Position numbers and translations under genes: made by a program. This document shows, in pieces, positions 37,441 to 50,110 of a stretch of 64,000 bases of DNA (position 1 is the stretch's first letter; every line of letters begins with the position of its first letter). The notes beneath the pieces were generated by a model, which saw only the letters and a program-made list of their open reading frames with translations, did no database searches and was not told the origin of the DNA. Origin of the DNA: Diphasiastrum complanatum (taxonomy: Eukaryota > Streptophyta > Lycopodiopsida > Lycopodiales > Lycopodiaceae); NCBI GenBank assembly GCA_029204225.1, contig CM055098.1:7608246-7672245 (forward strand). The letters are read 5' to 3'.

Positions 37441-38690
37441 GCTAATCTATGATGTTGATTATGAATGCTTTGCATACAAGCACATATAATTCAAATATTG
37501 ATTGTTAAACTTTAAATATTGAAACTTGGATGGGTTAAATATTGATCATGAATGATTTTATTAGTGATTGCAAATACACTGAATACTTTGAATGATGATT
37601 ATGAATACTTTGAATAATACTAAATGTATATACTTTGAATGTTGACCATGCACACTTAGAATACCAATCATGTAGTCTATAAATATAGATTGTTGAAAAT
37701 TGATTCATGTAATCATGATTACTTTTACATTATCAAACTCCATATTACAAATACTTTTGTGAATAGTGAATCATCAATTTAACAAAAGTAGAATCATGAA
37801 ATTTTGAATTGGTAAATCATGAAATTGTGAATTGTGAATTATGACTTTCATGAAATATGATATTTGGAATATTGAGCCGTGACTATTTGAATGCTTAAAT
37901 CATGAATAATAAATCACAAATTTCTAATATATTGAGATTGTGAATACTACTAAATCATAGCTTCTGTGAATAGCATATCATGTCATTTCTTCATACCATA
38001 TTGTGATTTATATCTATACCAATCGTGAAACTAGTGAGTCACAAAATTGTGAATATTCAGTTGTGCTGATTGTGACCATTATTTGAATATTCACTATGAA
38101 GTCATGAATTGTGAAACTCATGGCTATTTTCATAAAATCTAATAATAGTGAATTTTGAAAGTTGTGACTACTTTAGTAAAATTGTGAATGCCAACCATGA
38201 AATTGTGAGTACTACGTGTGAAATTCAGGTTCACTTTCAGGAACATTGATGTGAAAATCAATAGTTTTGAATAATGAAAATATGACTAAGAATTTGTAAG
38301 TACCTTTGTTAATATTGAAAACAATGTTGTGAGTTTACTACTATGAATATAGTATATAACTTTGTGAATATCGATTATGAGATTATGAATGCTCAATTCT
38401 AATGACTATTGTAGGATTGTTTCTACAATCATCAAATACATGATGCCCAAGAATATTGTGGCTTCGTATATGATGTTAATTGTGAGATTGTGATACTCAA
38501 TTGTAAAAAAGTCATGATCAGTTTTGTGAATAAACATTGTGAAAGTGTGAATATTCATATATAAATTTTGTGATTATTATATTTAGTCACAAATGTTAAG
38601 TCAACTTCAAATGTAGCCCAGATCTTTGTTGAAAAGATTATTCATGTTCATGAATATTGAATAACATAATTGTAAAATCACAAATGTCTA
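37440..38690. repeat. Degenerate AT-rich array of GAATatTGAatcaTGA-type words
   Basis: For about 1.25 kb, words such as TTGAATATTGA, AATCATGAA, TGTGAATAT and ATTATGAATAC recur at irregular short spacing with many substitutions. No coding frame exceeds 60 codons. It looks like an old tandem array that has drifted. Confidence 0.6.
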
Positions 38691-41600
38691 GACTTTGAAG
38701 TGAGGAAAAAACTTGCCAACCACTATACAACATTTCTAAGACAATTGTGTCTTGCATAATGAATAATAATCCCTTTATATCCAATCTTAATGATATTTTT
38801 CATTTTAAACACTTACAAATTGTCAAAACACCATACTTAGAACAAGGCCTTTCACACCACATCATTCTTGTTTTATTGTGGCAAACTTAATGCCTTATGG
38901 AGCATTAAGTTGAAATGTACATTCCTTTGCAAGCTACACGTACAAAGATCTTACCAATTAAGCTTTTAGGAGCAAAATGTGTATCGTCATGGAGTATAAG
39001 CTTGCAAAATAAATGTTGTGCTGACATTTTTTCTAAACTCAGAATGGTGACAAGTCTCCATGTCTACATGGCTAGGCTTCATTGGTCCTTGTTTCAAAAA
39101 TGAACTCCCACCTTTTAGACTACATTTGGAGTTAGCACTATCTAGCACATGAGGTGGGACTCCTTTTTGACACAAGGGGCAACTCAAGTGTGTGTATAGG
39201 AATGGACCTCATTGCATGCCAAGTGAGTTGCTACTCGGAAACTTAAGACCAAAGGCTTAATCAAATAACCAATGGGCCAATCATACAACATAAATCTTTT
39301 AATACTTTCCAAGGCAATTACATTTGTAGTCTAAAATGGAGGGTGGTCAATTTACATATATTTGAGTTGCGTCATGTGGGAGGAACAACAAATAGCACGG
39401 GAAAATTGACATGCTTGTCCACCCTAAGTGATTCAATGAAGCTCCATGCCACATTCCTAGTTGCATTTTTTTGAGAATGGTACTTGGTTCAAGTAGTTTT
39501 TTTTATGTATGACATGTACACATGCATCACATAGTAAGTCTAAGCCAACAAGGAGCACAACGCTCCAAACTTCTACTCTATAATGGCCCCTACACATAAT
39601 AAGGCCAAGCCAAGGAGGAACACAAAGCTCCGAATGTTCACTTGCATAGCAACCGACTTATAATCCTACACCTGCATGGGCACAATTCAAGCTTTTATGA
39701 AACTTGGCTAATATAAAGGACCTCACCTCTATTGAGTCAATTCTGAATATTGTTCAGTAAAGTATTATGGCTTCCCTGAAGAACTGCACACGTGTGGGGT
39801 GAGCCACTTGTAGCGACAGAACATTGGAGTACATAACATCGACCCTTGCCCATGCAAGGCGTCTACTGCCAAAAGGTGCACTTATAATTTTGAGCCATGT
39901 TTTAAAAATAAACACAGTATGTAAAACCAAAACGTGTTTTTGGGAAAGTTGGTTATTTTGTAAGGAACAAGAGAGTTTGCATTTCTTAGAGATCCAAAAT
40001 TCCAATTTTGAGCTCTCCAATGTTTAGATAAGATAAAATTCTAGAGTATGATATTTTTTTTATATTGATTTTATATGCATAATACATTAGAATTTTCATG
40101 TGATGTGATGTGATTCATGAAATACGTTGACATATATTTCAAAATATTGTAATTTGAATGGAAAATAGCAACCAATTGTTTTAGAAATGCTTGAGGGTGC
40201 ATCATGGCGCATGCCCTTTGGGCAATAATCACTTCTCATGGGCATGGGGTCGGCATTGTGTAGGCTACTATTGTGTCATTGCAAATTCCCAATCCATTGC
40301 ACACATTACCATGCAGGCCCTATAGAGGTAGCCACTTTGTTTGGGCATGGGGCCACTTTGTTTGGGCATGGGGTCATTGCACATGCTAGTGTCGGTGTCA
40401 TGATCCCATGGATGGGCCACCCCACTACCCCCATGGATGGGCCACCCTACAACCCACATGACCAGGCATAGGGTGCATTCCCTTAAGGGAAGGAGGCCTT
40501 TATCTAAAAGACATGTATTCTCTTTTTTCTTGATAAGTAGAAAGCAAAGAAGACTTTGAGCGTCTATATGCTACAATTATTATTCTCATGCTTGGAACAT
40601 TTAATATCAAAAAATGATAGACACTATATTTCATATTTATACCTTTTCATGATAGAGAACAAACTTCTAATTCAAGGATATTTCTTGGAGGATATCCTTC
40701 GTGTAGTGGGAATTTGAATTTTTTTTCTTTGTAAATGGAGACTTATTGGGTACTCATGCTTTGAATTGAGCAACAAGAAGAGTACGTTGTAACCTTCCTA
40801 TGGTAAAAAAAAACATTAATAATTAGACACTATGTTGTGGAATTGACTGGTCTTGCCAATTTTGCATGGAACTCGATGAGCCTTGTATCTTGGGAAAAAC
40901 TGAATCAACTGAGTTGGTTCCACATGTAGTTTGCCTTAAAACACTAGAACAGAAATGACTTTATGTGAAAAGAAAAAGGGCCCTGAAGGGCATGCAAATA
41001 TTGAGAGTGTACATATAAAGTTGGAGCAAGTATTATGTTGGTAATTTTTTAATGCATGTTGGTAAGAGTATTGTGAAATATTACAAATGGTATAAAGAAT
41101 CAAACTTCAAAATGCTAAAGTCTGTAAGAACATATTTGCTCTGAGTTGAATTAGTGCTCACATAATATTAACAAAGTCTTAGAGGCCAATTGTTGGAATT
41201 GGAAATTTTAACTATTTTGCAAGTGTTATGTCGATAAATTCTCACTAATTTTAGTTATAAATTTCGCAATTATATGTTTCATTTTGGTAGTCTCCTGATT
41301 TGAAAGCACTGTAGGACTGTAGGTTTTTTATCATGTTGGCTCAAAATATTCTGCGAGCATCGCGGCTCTATTTCAGCTACTAGTATTTTAGGACGACAAA
41401 GAGTCTATTTCTAGCTCTTCCTCGGTCTTAGTACTATTTATTCCTATAAACTGAAAATTTCAAACATAAAATACTAGCACCTACTAAATTTTCTCCTTGC
41501 ATTATTTTCTTTTCCTAGAAATTCCACGTCAATGAACTACGACCAATTAGTCTTTTCAAAAAATTGCCCAATGAGCATTTTAATAAAGGGTGAGCACAAT

Positions 41601-42780
41601 TAGTTGGACCATGAAATGTCTTAGACAAGATTCTTCTATATGTCCCCTTTGGCATTACTATTTTTCTTGTGTGTCCTTGTCCCTGAAATGAAGTATAATT
41701 ATTGACCTCTGTAAATTGAAAAGAATTCATGACCTCGACTTGAGGAAAGCAAGTACTCACCAACTTGGCACTTATGTGAGGACCCTTGTGGTTTTATGTA
41801 TTTATTTTCTTGTGTATGTATCATTTGTGCAATAAATTGAAATCGAACTCTTGATCTCTTGTAGAGGAAAGGAAGCTGGATAAGCGCACAAGATTGTGGA
41901 GGAGCTCTTGGTTTATTTTAAGTCTCTATAGTTGGACATTCAAGACAAGGTTTAATGTATGTTAAATTTGACAATAATCAATAGATAATTTGCATTTGAC
42001 ATAGTGAAACTTGGCCTACATTCGAGTGGGTGGGTTGAAAATATGGGCATGTGAATAAGTGCCATCCGGTTGGTCGATAGAGATCACACATGTAGGGAAA
42101 GCTCGCTCTTTTGTTTTCTAGTTTCGCCTAAGTTCTAACACATATTTTCAGCCACGAATTTTAGGCAATATGTTTAGAACATGTCAGATGTCAGTGAACC
42201 TGGGAATAACGTACATGGATAATTAACACATGGCTTGTGATGTGGCTGGCATCTAAGTGGGCTTACGTAGAATTTGGGCATGTGAATAAGTGCCATCTGG
42301 TTTGGCTCGCACATGCAAACGAAGGCGGCTCTCTTGTTTTCTTGTTTAGTGGCTCTTTCCATGTAAGGGAAAAACTTGAGCACGAGTTAATGGTTCAAGG
42401 TTTAAGGGCACAAGAGGTTGAAGCAACTTGTTAAAGACATCCTCACCAACCCCAACTAGGTCTCGTATCTCTTCAAGATAGCGAGACCAAAGCAAGGAGA
42501 AATGCACCAGAAACAAAATCTCGAAAAGAAGTCGTATTTTGTGCAAGCGTGGTGGAGCCCAAGAATCATAAAACACAGAGGCCGCGAACCTCCTCAATCA
42601 CAAAACATGTCGAAAGCGTCACCACATCACATAAAACGACAATTTAGTTGGGAACACACCGGTGAAGTCGAAGTTGTGGGCGTGAGGGGGTCTCTCTCGA
42701 AAACCTGCCCCTTGGCCTCAGGCCCTAGAAGTGTTTAACCGGGGCATCATTGGGGGTCATACTGGTAGCAATTGGATAGC
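38691..42780. other. No gene seen; local duplications
   Basis: Contains short direct repeats: GCCACTTTGTTTGGGCATGG twice (about 40332-40373), CATGGATGGGCCACCC twice (about 40408-40447), and an approximate 230-bp-spaced repeat with GGGCATGTGAATAAGTGCCA at 42045 and 42277. Frames here show no domain text. Confidence 0.5.
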
Positions 42781-43065
42781 TGACACGTGGAAGACTGACA
42801 ACGTGGCGTGCATCTAGTGGGAGGGCTAGGCAGCCGTGTTCACACGAGTAAAAACCAGTTACCTTTTTTCTCTCTCTTTATTTATTGCGCGGTCCTGTTC
42901 CCACGTGTAAAAAAGCCTGCTCTCTCTTTTCTGTGCTTTCTTTCTTTCTCTCTTATCAATATTTCATGAGCAAAGAGCAGCAGTCGTGGATTTTGCTGCT
43001 GCTGCAGGTAGCCTGTTCGTATCACTTTTTCGTTATCCTGCGTCACTTTTGATAATCTTCATCGC
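42781..43065 (+). promoter_or_regulatory. Probable promoter/5' UTR of the MBD-CW gene
   Basis: Two G-box hexamers CACGTG (42784-42789, 42902-42907) lie in a more GC-rich stretch. They are followed by pyrimidine patches (CTCTCTCTTTATTTATTG; CTGCTCTCTCTTTTCTG) typical of plant core promoters and leaders. A short upstream frame, ATG 42966 to TGA 43052 (28 codons), precedes the candidate start at 43066. The transcription start is not determinable by eye. Confidence 0.4.
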
Positions 43066-43107
43066 ATGCCGCTGATGCCGCTTCGGCCTACCCCTCCATC
43101 GAAAAAG
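43066..43107 (+). CDS. Tentative first exon of MBD-CW gene
   Basis: ATG 43066 opens MPLMPLRPTPPSKK and ends at AAG|GTAACA, a good donor in phase 0. Chosen because it is the first ATG after the pyrimidine-rich leader that leads to a donor. With the exon at 47453 it gives a total coding length divisible by three. An RNA read is needed to be sure; an alternative ATG at 42966 ends at CAG|GTAGCC. Confidence 0.35.
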
Positions 43108-46100
43108 GTAACAAACATTCCATATTTGCTATTATGCTTTTATTTTGTCGATCTGTCATTTGAACTTCTATCAAATCCTGTCCATGCTGCCTTGCGTTTA
43201 TCATGTTGTGTCATGTTCTATGAGGTAATGTCATGAAGTAACATCTGTATTATGAGGCACACTTCATTTGTGTCTGATATTATGAGTGGATCCATTATCT
43301 ATACTCGTATCACAGGTTTTCGATGCTGCTTCACGTTCATTGTCTGTATCATGTTTTCTGAGGTGATATTATGAGGTAGCATTTTTCATGCGAGGCAGAA
43401 TTCATCAGTAATATGGGGTTACATTTGTATTCTGTTGTTGCGCCGTTCATTGATCCATTATAATTACCTCTGACGAATGTTTTCGATGCCGCTTCAGGAT
43501 TTTTGGCGTCTGTCGTTTCTTTTTTCCATACTTTTTCGTTTCTTTTGTCCGTACTGCTTTGCTGTTCCTGTTTTTGATTAATTAATCTGCGACCTTGCAC
43601 TCGAGTTGCTTACCATTTTTTTTTTCTGCCTTTTTATGGAGTAGCAGCAAGGCGTGTTATTTAGATCTTTATATTTTCAGGAAGCCGGATCTCAGTTTTA
43701 GGTTTGTCACCAGATCTTCTATTTTGTCTGTTTACACGAGAGCCACAATTTAATATATAGAACTTTCTCAGTCTTGTTGATCCTTTTTTTATTATAGTCT
43801 TCGATATTAAAGTCTTTCACTGAATTATATCGCAGAAAAGGCAGTGTTAGCCTTTATGGAGATAAATCAATGCAACTTTTTATTCGAGATTCCAAAGTTT
43901 GGCTTCTCCGTTGTCCCAACCTTAGACCGTAGCTTTTGACACGGAGTTGAGAAATTAATTTTCCTATCGTAAGAGCGTCATATGCATTGTATTCCAGAAC
44001 GGGACCTTCTGATTTATGTCAGTAGATCAAACTGAAAGCTGTTACACCACGTTAATCTGTCGCTAGCTTAATATTGACATACTTCTGCCAGATTTGAGCC
44101 ATCTTTAAACGATAAAATTTAAATAGCTTTTTTTAGGTAACGCCTAAGTTTCATTATCTTGATTGGCAATACTTACGTCTTTTCTTTTCCGAGTTGGATA
44201 CATTCTCTTGATAAAGTTTTCTCTAACCCAAACCGGAAATATTCAGGTTCTCTTTTCTGTTTCTATGTTATGTTTTTTCTTGCATGTCATCATTTGTGGG
44301 GCTGATTGAAGTGGAACTCCTGGCCTGCTCATGACGTACATTTGCTCCGTGGTCCGCTTACAGAGTCAAGAGAATCCATTTCCAAGTTGTCTGCATTTGT
44401 TACTCCTCTTACCTCTTCGGTTTGGAAAGATGTGTTTTATTGTGCAAGTTTAAGTTTTCTTTAACTGATGATTAGAGCACTCTGGTTTTTGGATTGCAAA
44501 AATTGCTTCATAACTGTACTATTTGCTCTTCAATTCCGCTAATAAGGAACTTGTCATTGTTCGATACACATTGATGTGTTAAATGCTCATTTAAGGAACT
44601 GGTCAAGCCGATCCTCAGATCTTTGGTTTGAGATCTATCACAAGATTTCACTTGCTTGTGTAAGAATTTCAGTGGAATCTGTATGTTGTGTGACAGGTCA
44701 TACAAAATTCCTCTATGAGGAAGCTCTAAATGGTTGTGCTGCGTGGCGTGCCTCGCTTTGTCACTGATGATTATGTACTTATTTAAAGATCAAGTCACAT
44801 TATCCCAGTGATAGTATCATATCAGCTGCCAACAAGAACGAGTGCAGTCATGGAGAGTAAGTTCCTCTGTAAATTTGCTAGATTTCAAGAGAAAAGGTGT
44901 GATGTAGTCGTCCCTTGTATCTCTGTTAAGCACAATTATGCTAGCAGAGGGTATATGCAGGTCTCTTTCGGTTTCATAATGAATACAGAAACTGTCATAG
45001 ATTTATATGATTAACCTGAGCAGTGAGGGTGATAATGTTTCTTATTATTAACTGCTAATTTAGTGCAGTATGCATTCTCAGCTTGTCATATCATCTGGAT
45101 TGCAGTCCTTATGGTATTTCATCAAATTGCTGGTAGTAGCTTAGCATTTTCAGCTTGTTATGTCATTATGCATTGCAGTCCTTAACAGTATTGCTTCAAA
45201 TTGCTGGTAGTAGCTTCAGAGCAAGATGTCAAGGATATGGAGGTTGTTTTTTTCACAATCACCCTTCAATCAGAGTTTATTTGAGGCCCAGAATTGACTG
45301 TGAGTGGCTGGTCAGTATGATATGTATCACCAGCACCACATGGGATGGTGAGTGTATCATGAAAGATGAGTTAAGTTGGATGTACATGCTTTAAGTGCTT
45401 ACAACAATTCTGAATCAAATTCGAATCTATACCGATCAGTTGGGGATAAGATTATTTGTTCTATTTGCGGAACTTGTTATTTTTATGGAAGATTTGAATT
45501 TTGAGATATGCATTGCTATTGAGTGGATGCTAGGTAATTTGCAAGAGGCAAGAACAGGATGCTAAACATAATACTCTGACTACATTATCTGTACCACTAT
45601 TCGTGCAGATTATATATGTTGATACTTTGATTTTTGAAAGTCCTTCTGTCCATTTGAATTGTGATTCATTTCTGCTATGCATGCAATGAAAATGGACGAG
45701 TGCCATCAGATATATTCAATTGTCGCTTTGAAGTCTTTGTTATGATTTTAAGTTGAATAATTACTTTTTTTTTAAGTGGATGACTTCATGGAAATCATGA
45801 TGATCGAACTTGCTTTCAACTTCTGTGGCAATCATTTCTTAGCAATAAGTATTTTTTATGCAGGCTACTTCAAAATTTAGACAATCGATTTCGATTTTTC
45901 AGTTTGGTGTATTAATGAGTAATGTTAGAACTTACAAGACATCGACATTTATTTTTTCAACAATTATGGGTGAACTTGTGTAAATCAGTTAAAATTTGAC
46001 AATATAACAAATAATATACAAGTAAGACATCATCATCAAATTCTGTTCAATAGTGATAGTACTGTGATACAAGAGCTTTTAAGAGTTAGTTTCTCTACGC

Positions 46101-47452
46101 TCATTGTTCTTACTGATATGTGCAAAATCGTCTCCTATCACTATGCATTTAGTTATTTATGAGGAGATTTTGTTAAAAGATGATCAGTACATGATGGCTC
46201 ATTAAGCTTTTGTTTTAATGACTCGTTTATTGTTACAGAGATTTAAGGATTTTATAATGAAACAATCTTGGGTTTGAGAGCTTGCTATGATTGAGTTACT
46301 CTTCAGCTTGCTATGACCGAGTCATTCTTCAGAGTCTTATGGGAAGGACTACATGAACTTGGGCTAGTTCAGAATTATTTGGGCTTTTTGTTGTGCTTGG
46401 TACTTGTGATCTTGTGGTTGTATGTCCTATCATGGCAAGTGCTCACCTCTTACTAGAGGGGTGAAATGGAAAAAGTGAATGTGTTGTTAGAGACCAAAGG
46501 AAGGTCGGTCATGTCTTGCATCGATAGTTCCATGTAGTTCTTTGCATTGATAGGTCGATCCATAAATGAGAATGTAAGCTTTGTAGTTTTATGGACTTGT
46601 ATTTTGTCGAAGACTGGGATTGGATTGACCTTGAACATGAGGGAACATGCACTCATTGCAAGGAGAAAACAAATTTTTTTTAATAAACAGAGAAATGCTA
46701 AACTTACCATGTGTGGAGGGGGAGGGTCCTTAACAAGACCAATACTGGAAAGAGACTGACACCATGGCGTGTCAGAGGCTACCATTAGATGTAGTCTTTG
46801 GAGGCAACCTCCATCTAGGCCATAAAGGCCACACGTAGGGGTAGGCCACCTCCAAATGTTGATGGGACACAAGCATGGCAACTTTTGGTTGGTTTTGGTT
46901 GTCTTTGGAGACATGCTACTTCCAGAGGCCTGTTTTCAAACTTCTTAACTCCATCCAAATAAGCCTGCCTCGAAGGGCAAGAGGGATTTGGGGCAAAATT
47001 TAAATGTTCCTTTGTTCCTTTGATATGTGGTTGGATTGCAATCTCACCCTACCTAGAGATTAGTTCCCCTTTTTATGCTGTGGGCCTTCTACGTCCACAA
47101 ATACTTGGTGGTACAAGTACTACACATGTGCCAAGTGAAGCGTACATAGTATGACATAATAAGTCTAGTTGATTACATGACCTCAATTAACATGTTCTCA
47201 AATGACATTAGGCCGCAACTTGACGTTTTATCATCACTTCGATGGTGAAAGAAAACTGGAAGACTCTAGTGTGACAAATTAATCAGCAACTACAGATGGT
47301 TAGTTCAAGAAATGGTATTGTCGGAGGGTTGCTCCTCACGTAACGAGTGTACTCTTTTCTAACTAAAAAATCATTTAAATGGAAAAATATCTTGTATTCT
47401 ATTGATGTTGGATTGCGAGTCTTGTCTTATTGAATGCAAAGCTGTTTTGCAG
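43108..47452 (+). other. Probable first intron of MBD-CW gene
   Basis: T-rich intron-like sequence. It contains a 72-bp direct duplication (about 45072 and 45144, sharing AAATTGCTGGTAGTAGCTT). A 153-codon minus-strand frame (46914-46453) that I do not recognise is also present. No other gene is seen. Confidence 0.4.
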
Positions 47453-47492
47453 GAAGAGTCAAAGCTAGAGTTGTTGGAACCTGCTCCTAGAA
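47453..47492 (+). CDS. Tentative second exon of MBD-CW gene
   Basis: After a strong acceptor (CTGTTTTGCAG) the frame reads EESKLELLEPAPR and leaves at AGA A|GTATTC in phase 1. This joins to the 50111 exon to give Lys-Ser-Ala-Gly without a stop. Other nearby GT sites (after ATGAAAT or TTTGAAT) would create a TAA at the junction, which is why this donor was chosen. Confidence 0.35.
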
Positions 47493-50110
47493 GTATTCAA
47501 GAGATGAAATGTATCCTGTTTGAATGTGGCCACCAAAGCTTTTTTTAAACTCGGAGGAGTGTGATGACGTGTAGTTCTCTTTCTGTTTTTTTTTTTTATG
47601 ATCCTGGCTTTTCATGGCAGCCATATCCTTCAGCATGAGGCTTAAAGGTTGGCTTCCAGCGCTCGTGACGAAGCTTCCAGTTGGTTAAGTCTGATGTAAG
47701 TCAGACCGCTTGCTTGGAATGGATGTTACTCGTTTGTGACGAAGCTTCAAGTTGGTTAAGTCTGATCGTTGTTGGCGAGTTGGCTGCTTGTATGTCAAGT
47801 GGGTTTGGATGGCAAGAGTTGAAGGCTGGGAAGCTAAGTCGTGGTTCCCGGCTCCCTTTGGGATGCCTGCGCTACAGGACCCAAGGCCTAGTAGTGAGAA
47901 ATTTGCAACCAGCTAAGCATGGTCAAAGTGACCAAAGAACCATTAGAGAAAATATGGGCCCAAAGAGGGCCCTATAAGAAATGCCATGTAGGAGAGAGAA
48001 AAACAACTATAAAGTAATTATAATATCATTTTCTAACTTCTTTACGCAAAGCATGAAAATACTCTATAAATGATAAAGATTTCAATTCGACAACTTACAA
48101 GAATACCAAAAGACCCACTTAAAGATGGACATGGCTAATGGAGGATACCAAAGAAAACCTGGGTTTTAAACAAACAATCTCAAGTGGGTCTTTGCCGTGT
48201 CTTATTGGAAGCTATTGTCATTTCTTGGCAATTTTCAAAAGCTTAGATGGCTGGTTTTGCTTGATGATCTTCACGTGCATTCCATACCTAAGACTCCTTC
48301 ATATCAAGGTTTCACAAATCAGCGATTCAAACAAAAATTGTGGTTTGAATCGGTCTGGTTCAAATTGGCCAGTTCGAACTGGTTTCTTGTGAAGAAAAAC
48401 CATACCTGAAAAATAGCATAGAAAAAACCAATTGAAACAAAGAAACACCAATTCAAACCTGAACTGACTCATTCAACCGATTCGAATTGGACGAATTGGC
48501 CAATTTGAATTGTCCCATAGAACATGCTCCATGTCCGTGTACCTGCCAAAGGAAGATCTCAGCATGAATCCTGACCAAATGCATTAGGAGTCCTTACAAT
48601 GTTGTCTTGATGGCTTACTTACAATCAGATATATTTAACTTACAAACCTGTATTTTCATAGTAATATTTCAGTCTTCTTGATGTCCATGTATCTGCCAAA
48701 GCGAGATCTCAGTATGAGCCCTGACCAAATGCATTACAAGTCCTTACAATGTTGTCTTGATGGCTGGCTTAGAAACATTCAAACTTGGTCTTCTCGGACA
48801 AGATTGTAAAGCAATTTGTGCAATGCTTGTGTAATGACGTAAAAGATGGTTTTTGAGATTCTCTCAGTATACACTTAAAATGTCATATAATCCCGATTTT
48901 AAAGTAAGTCCTAGTCATTCAACTCTCGTGTCAACATGCTGCTTCTGTGCTAGGCCTAAAACACTACTGAAAGCTAATTTCAATTGTTGTGTAGTCAGAA
49001 AATTCCATCTCATCACTTGATTTTTAATTCCATAATTCATTGATATCAAGCTAAATGCCTGCTTCAGTGCTCGGCCAAAAACACAACGGAAAGGTATTTT
49101 CATCTGTTGTGTAGTAAGACAATTCCATTTTTTCAACTGATATCTGATTCAACAAATCATCGATATCAAGCTAAATGCCAGCGAGGCTTTTTCAAGTAAT
49201 ATAATTCAAGACTTGACTTTTTTGATGGCCTCTAACCTAATCTGCTTGATATTCGTTTGGGAATCATCCCAACTGACGACTGGCAACAATGACATCCAGT
49301 CTATCTAGTCTCCAATGGGACTTCTCTAATAGAAGACTGTTGAAGTGGTTTCTAATCTTGTCCTTACAGGCCCAGGAAATTGGTGTTTTATTTCGTTCCT
49401 GTCTGCAGCAAAACTATTCAACCCAACCACATGAGTTTTGGTAACTATCAAGAGGGTATCTATCAAGGGTCTAGCTGTTAATGCACAGTGGTTAGAATTT
49501 AAACTTGAGTTTTTTTCTCCATTCAAAGAATCTTTTATTATGAAAGCTGAACTGGATTTATGAATGTTGTTGATCTATTTTGAAAAATGTACGGAAGCTT
49601 AAATATGAAACATATTCTGAAGGATGTCTATGCCTGAGCGACTTCTCAATCCTGCCTCATAAGCTGTTGAAAGAAAACTCAAATTTTTGTTGTGTATCAA
49701 ATCTAAGATTCAAAGCAAAACAAGAAATTCCTAGGACACAAAATTTTCTGATGCCAGCATGAACTAGTTTTTTATTCCTTCTTAAGGAGGAATGAGCAAG
49801 AAGTCACAATAAAAGTAGCTGAAGAATAAATATAGAGTTGTGATGAGGGTTAGACACTTTTATCATATATGAAAAAGTTGAGGTCTCGTCGGTAAGTGAG
49901 TGTTGACAATGCAGAAATAAAATGTGTCGTAGTTTTCTTTTTGTGGGGTGATATAAGTACGTTGATTCACTTGGAAGTTTCAACTTTTCAATTTTTGGGA
50001 ACTGGAAGAAGATATATCCATTTTTGATAATATATCTCTTACAACTTGACATTTTTCGTGCATTTGATATCTCTTATATTATGACATTCTGCAATGTGTT
50101 TTGTGATCAG
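47493..50110 (+). other. Probable intron with tandem duplications
   Basis: Contains about 30-bp repeats of GTGACGAAGCTTC(C/A)AGTTGGTTAAG (47664, 47736). It also has 150-bp-spaced copies of ATGTCCRTGTAYCTGCCAAA (48531, 48681) and a 120-bp tandem duplication (48937-49056, 49057-49178). No gene is seen inside. Confidence 0.5.

Noticed and set aside
39090-39190. Imperfect inverted repeat CTCCCACCTTT...GAGGTGGGACTCC as a DNA transposon end
   Set aside because: Arms are short and imperfect with only about 60 bases between. The GGTGGGACTCC word is common in plant LTRs and no target duplication was found.
46453-46914. 153-codon minus-strand frame in the MBD intron
   Set aside because: No domain recognised, no conserved neighbours, and it lies in a large intron. 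It could be part of an unknown repeat but cannot be supported as a gene.
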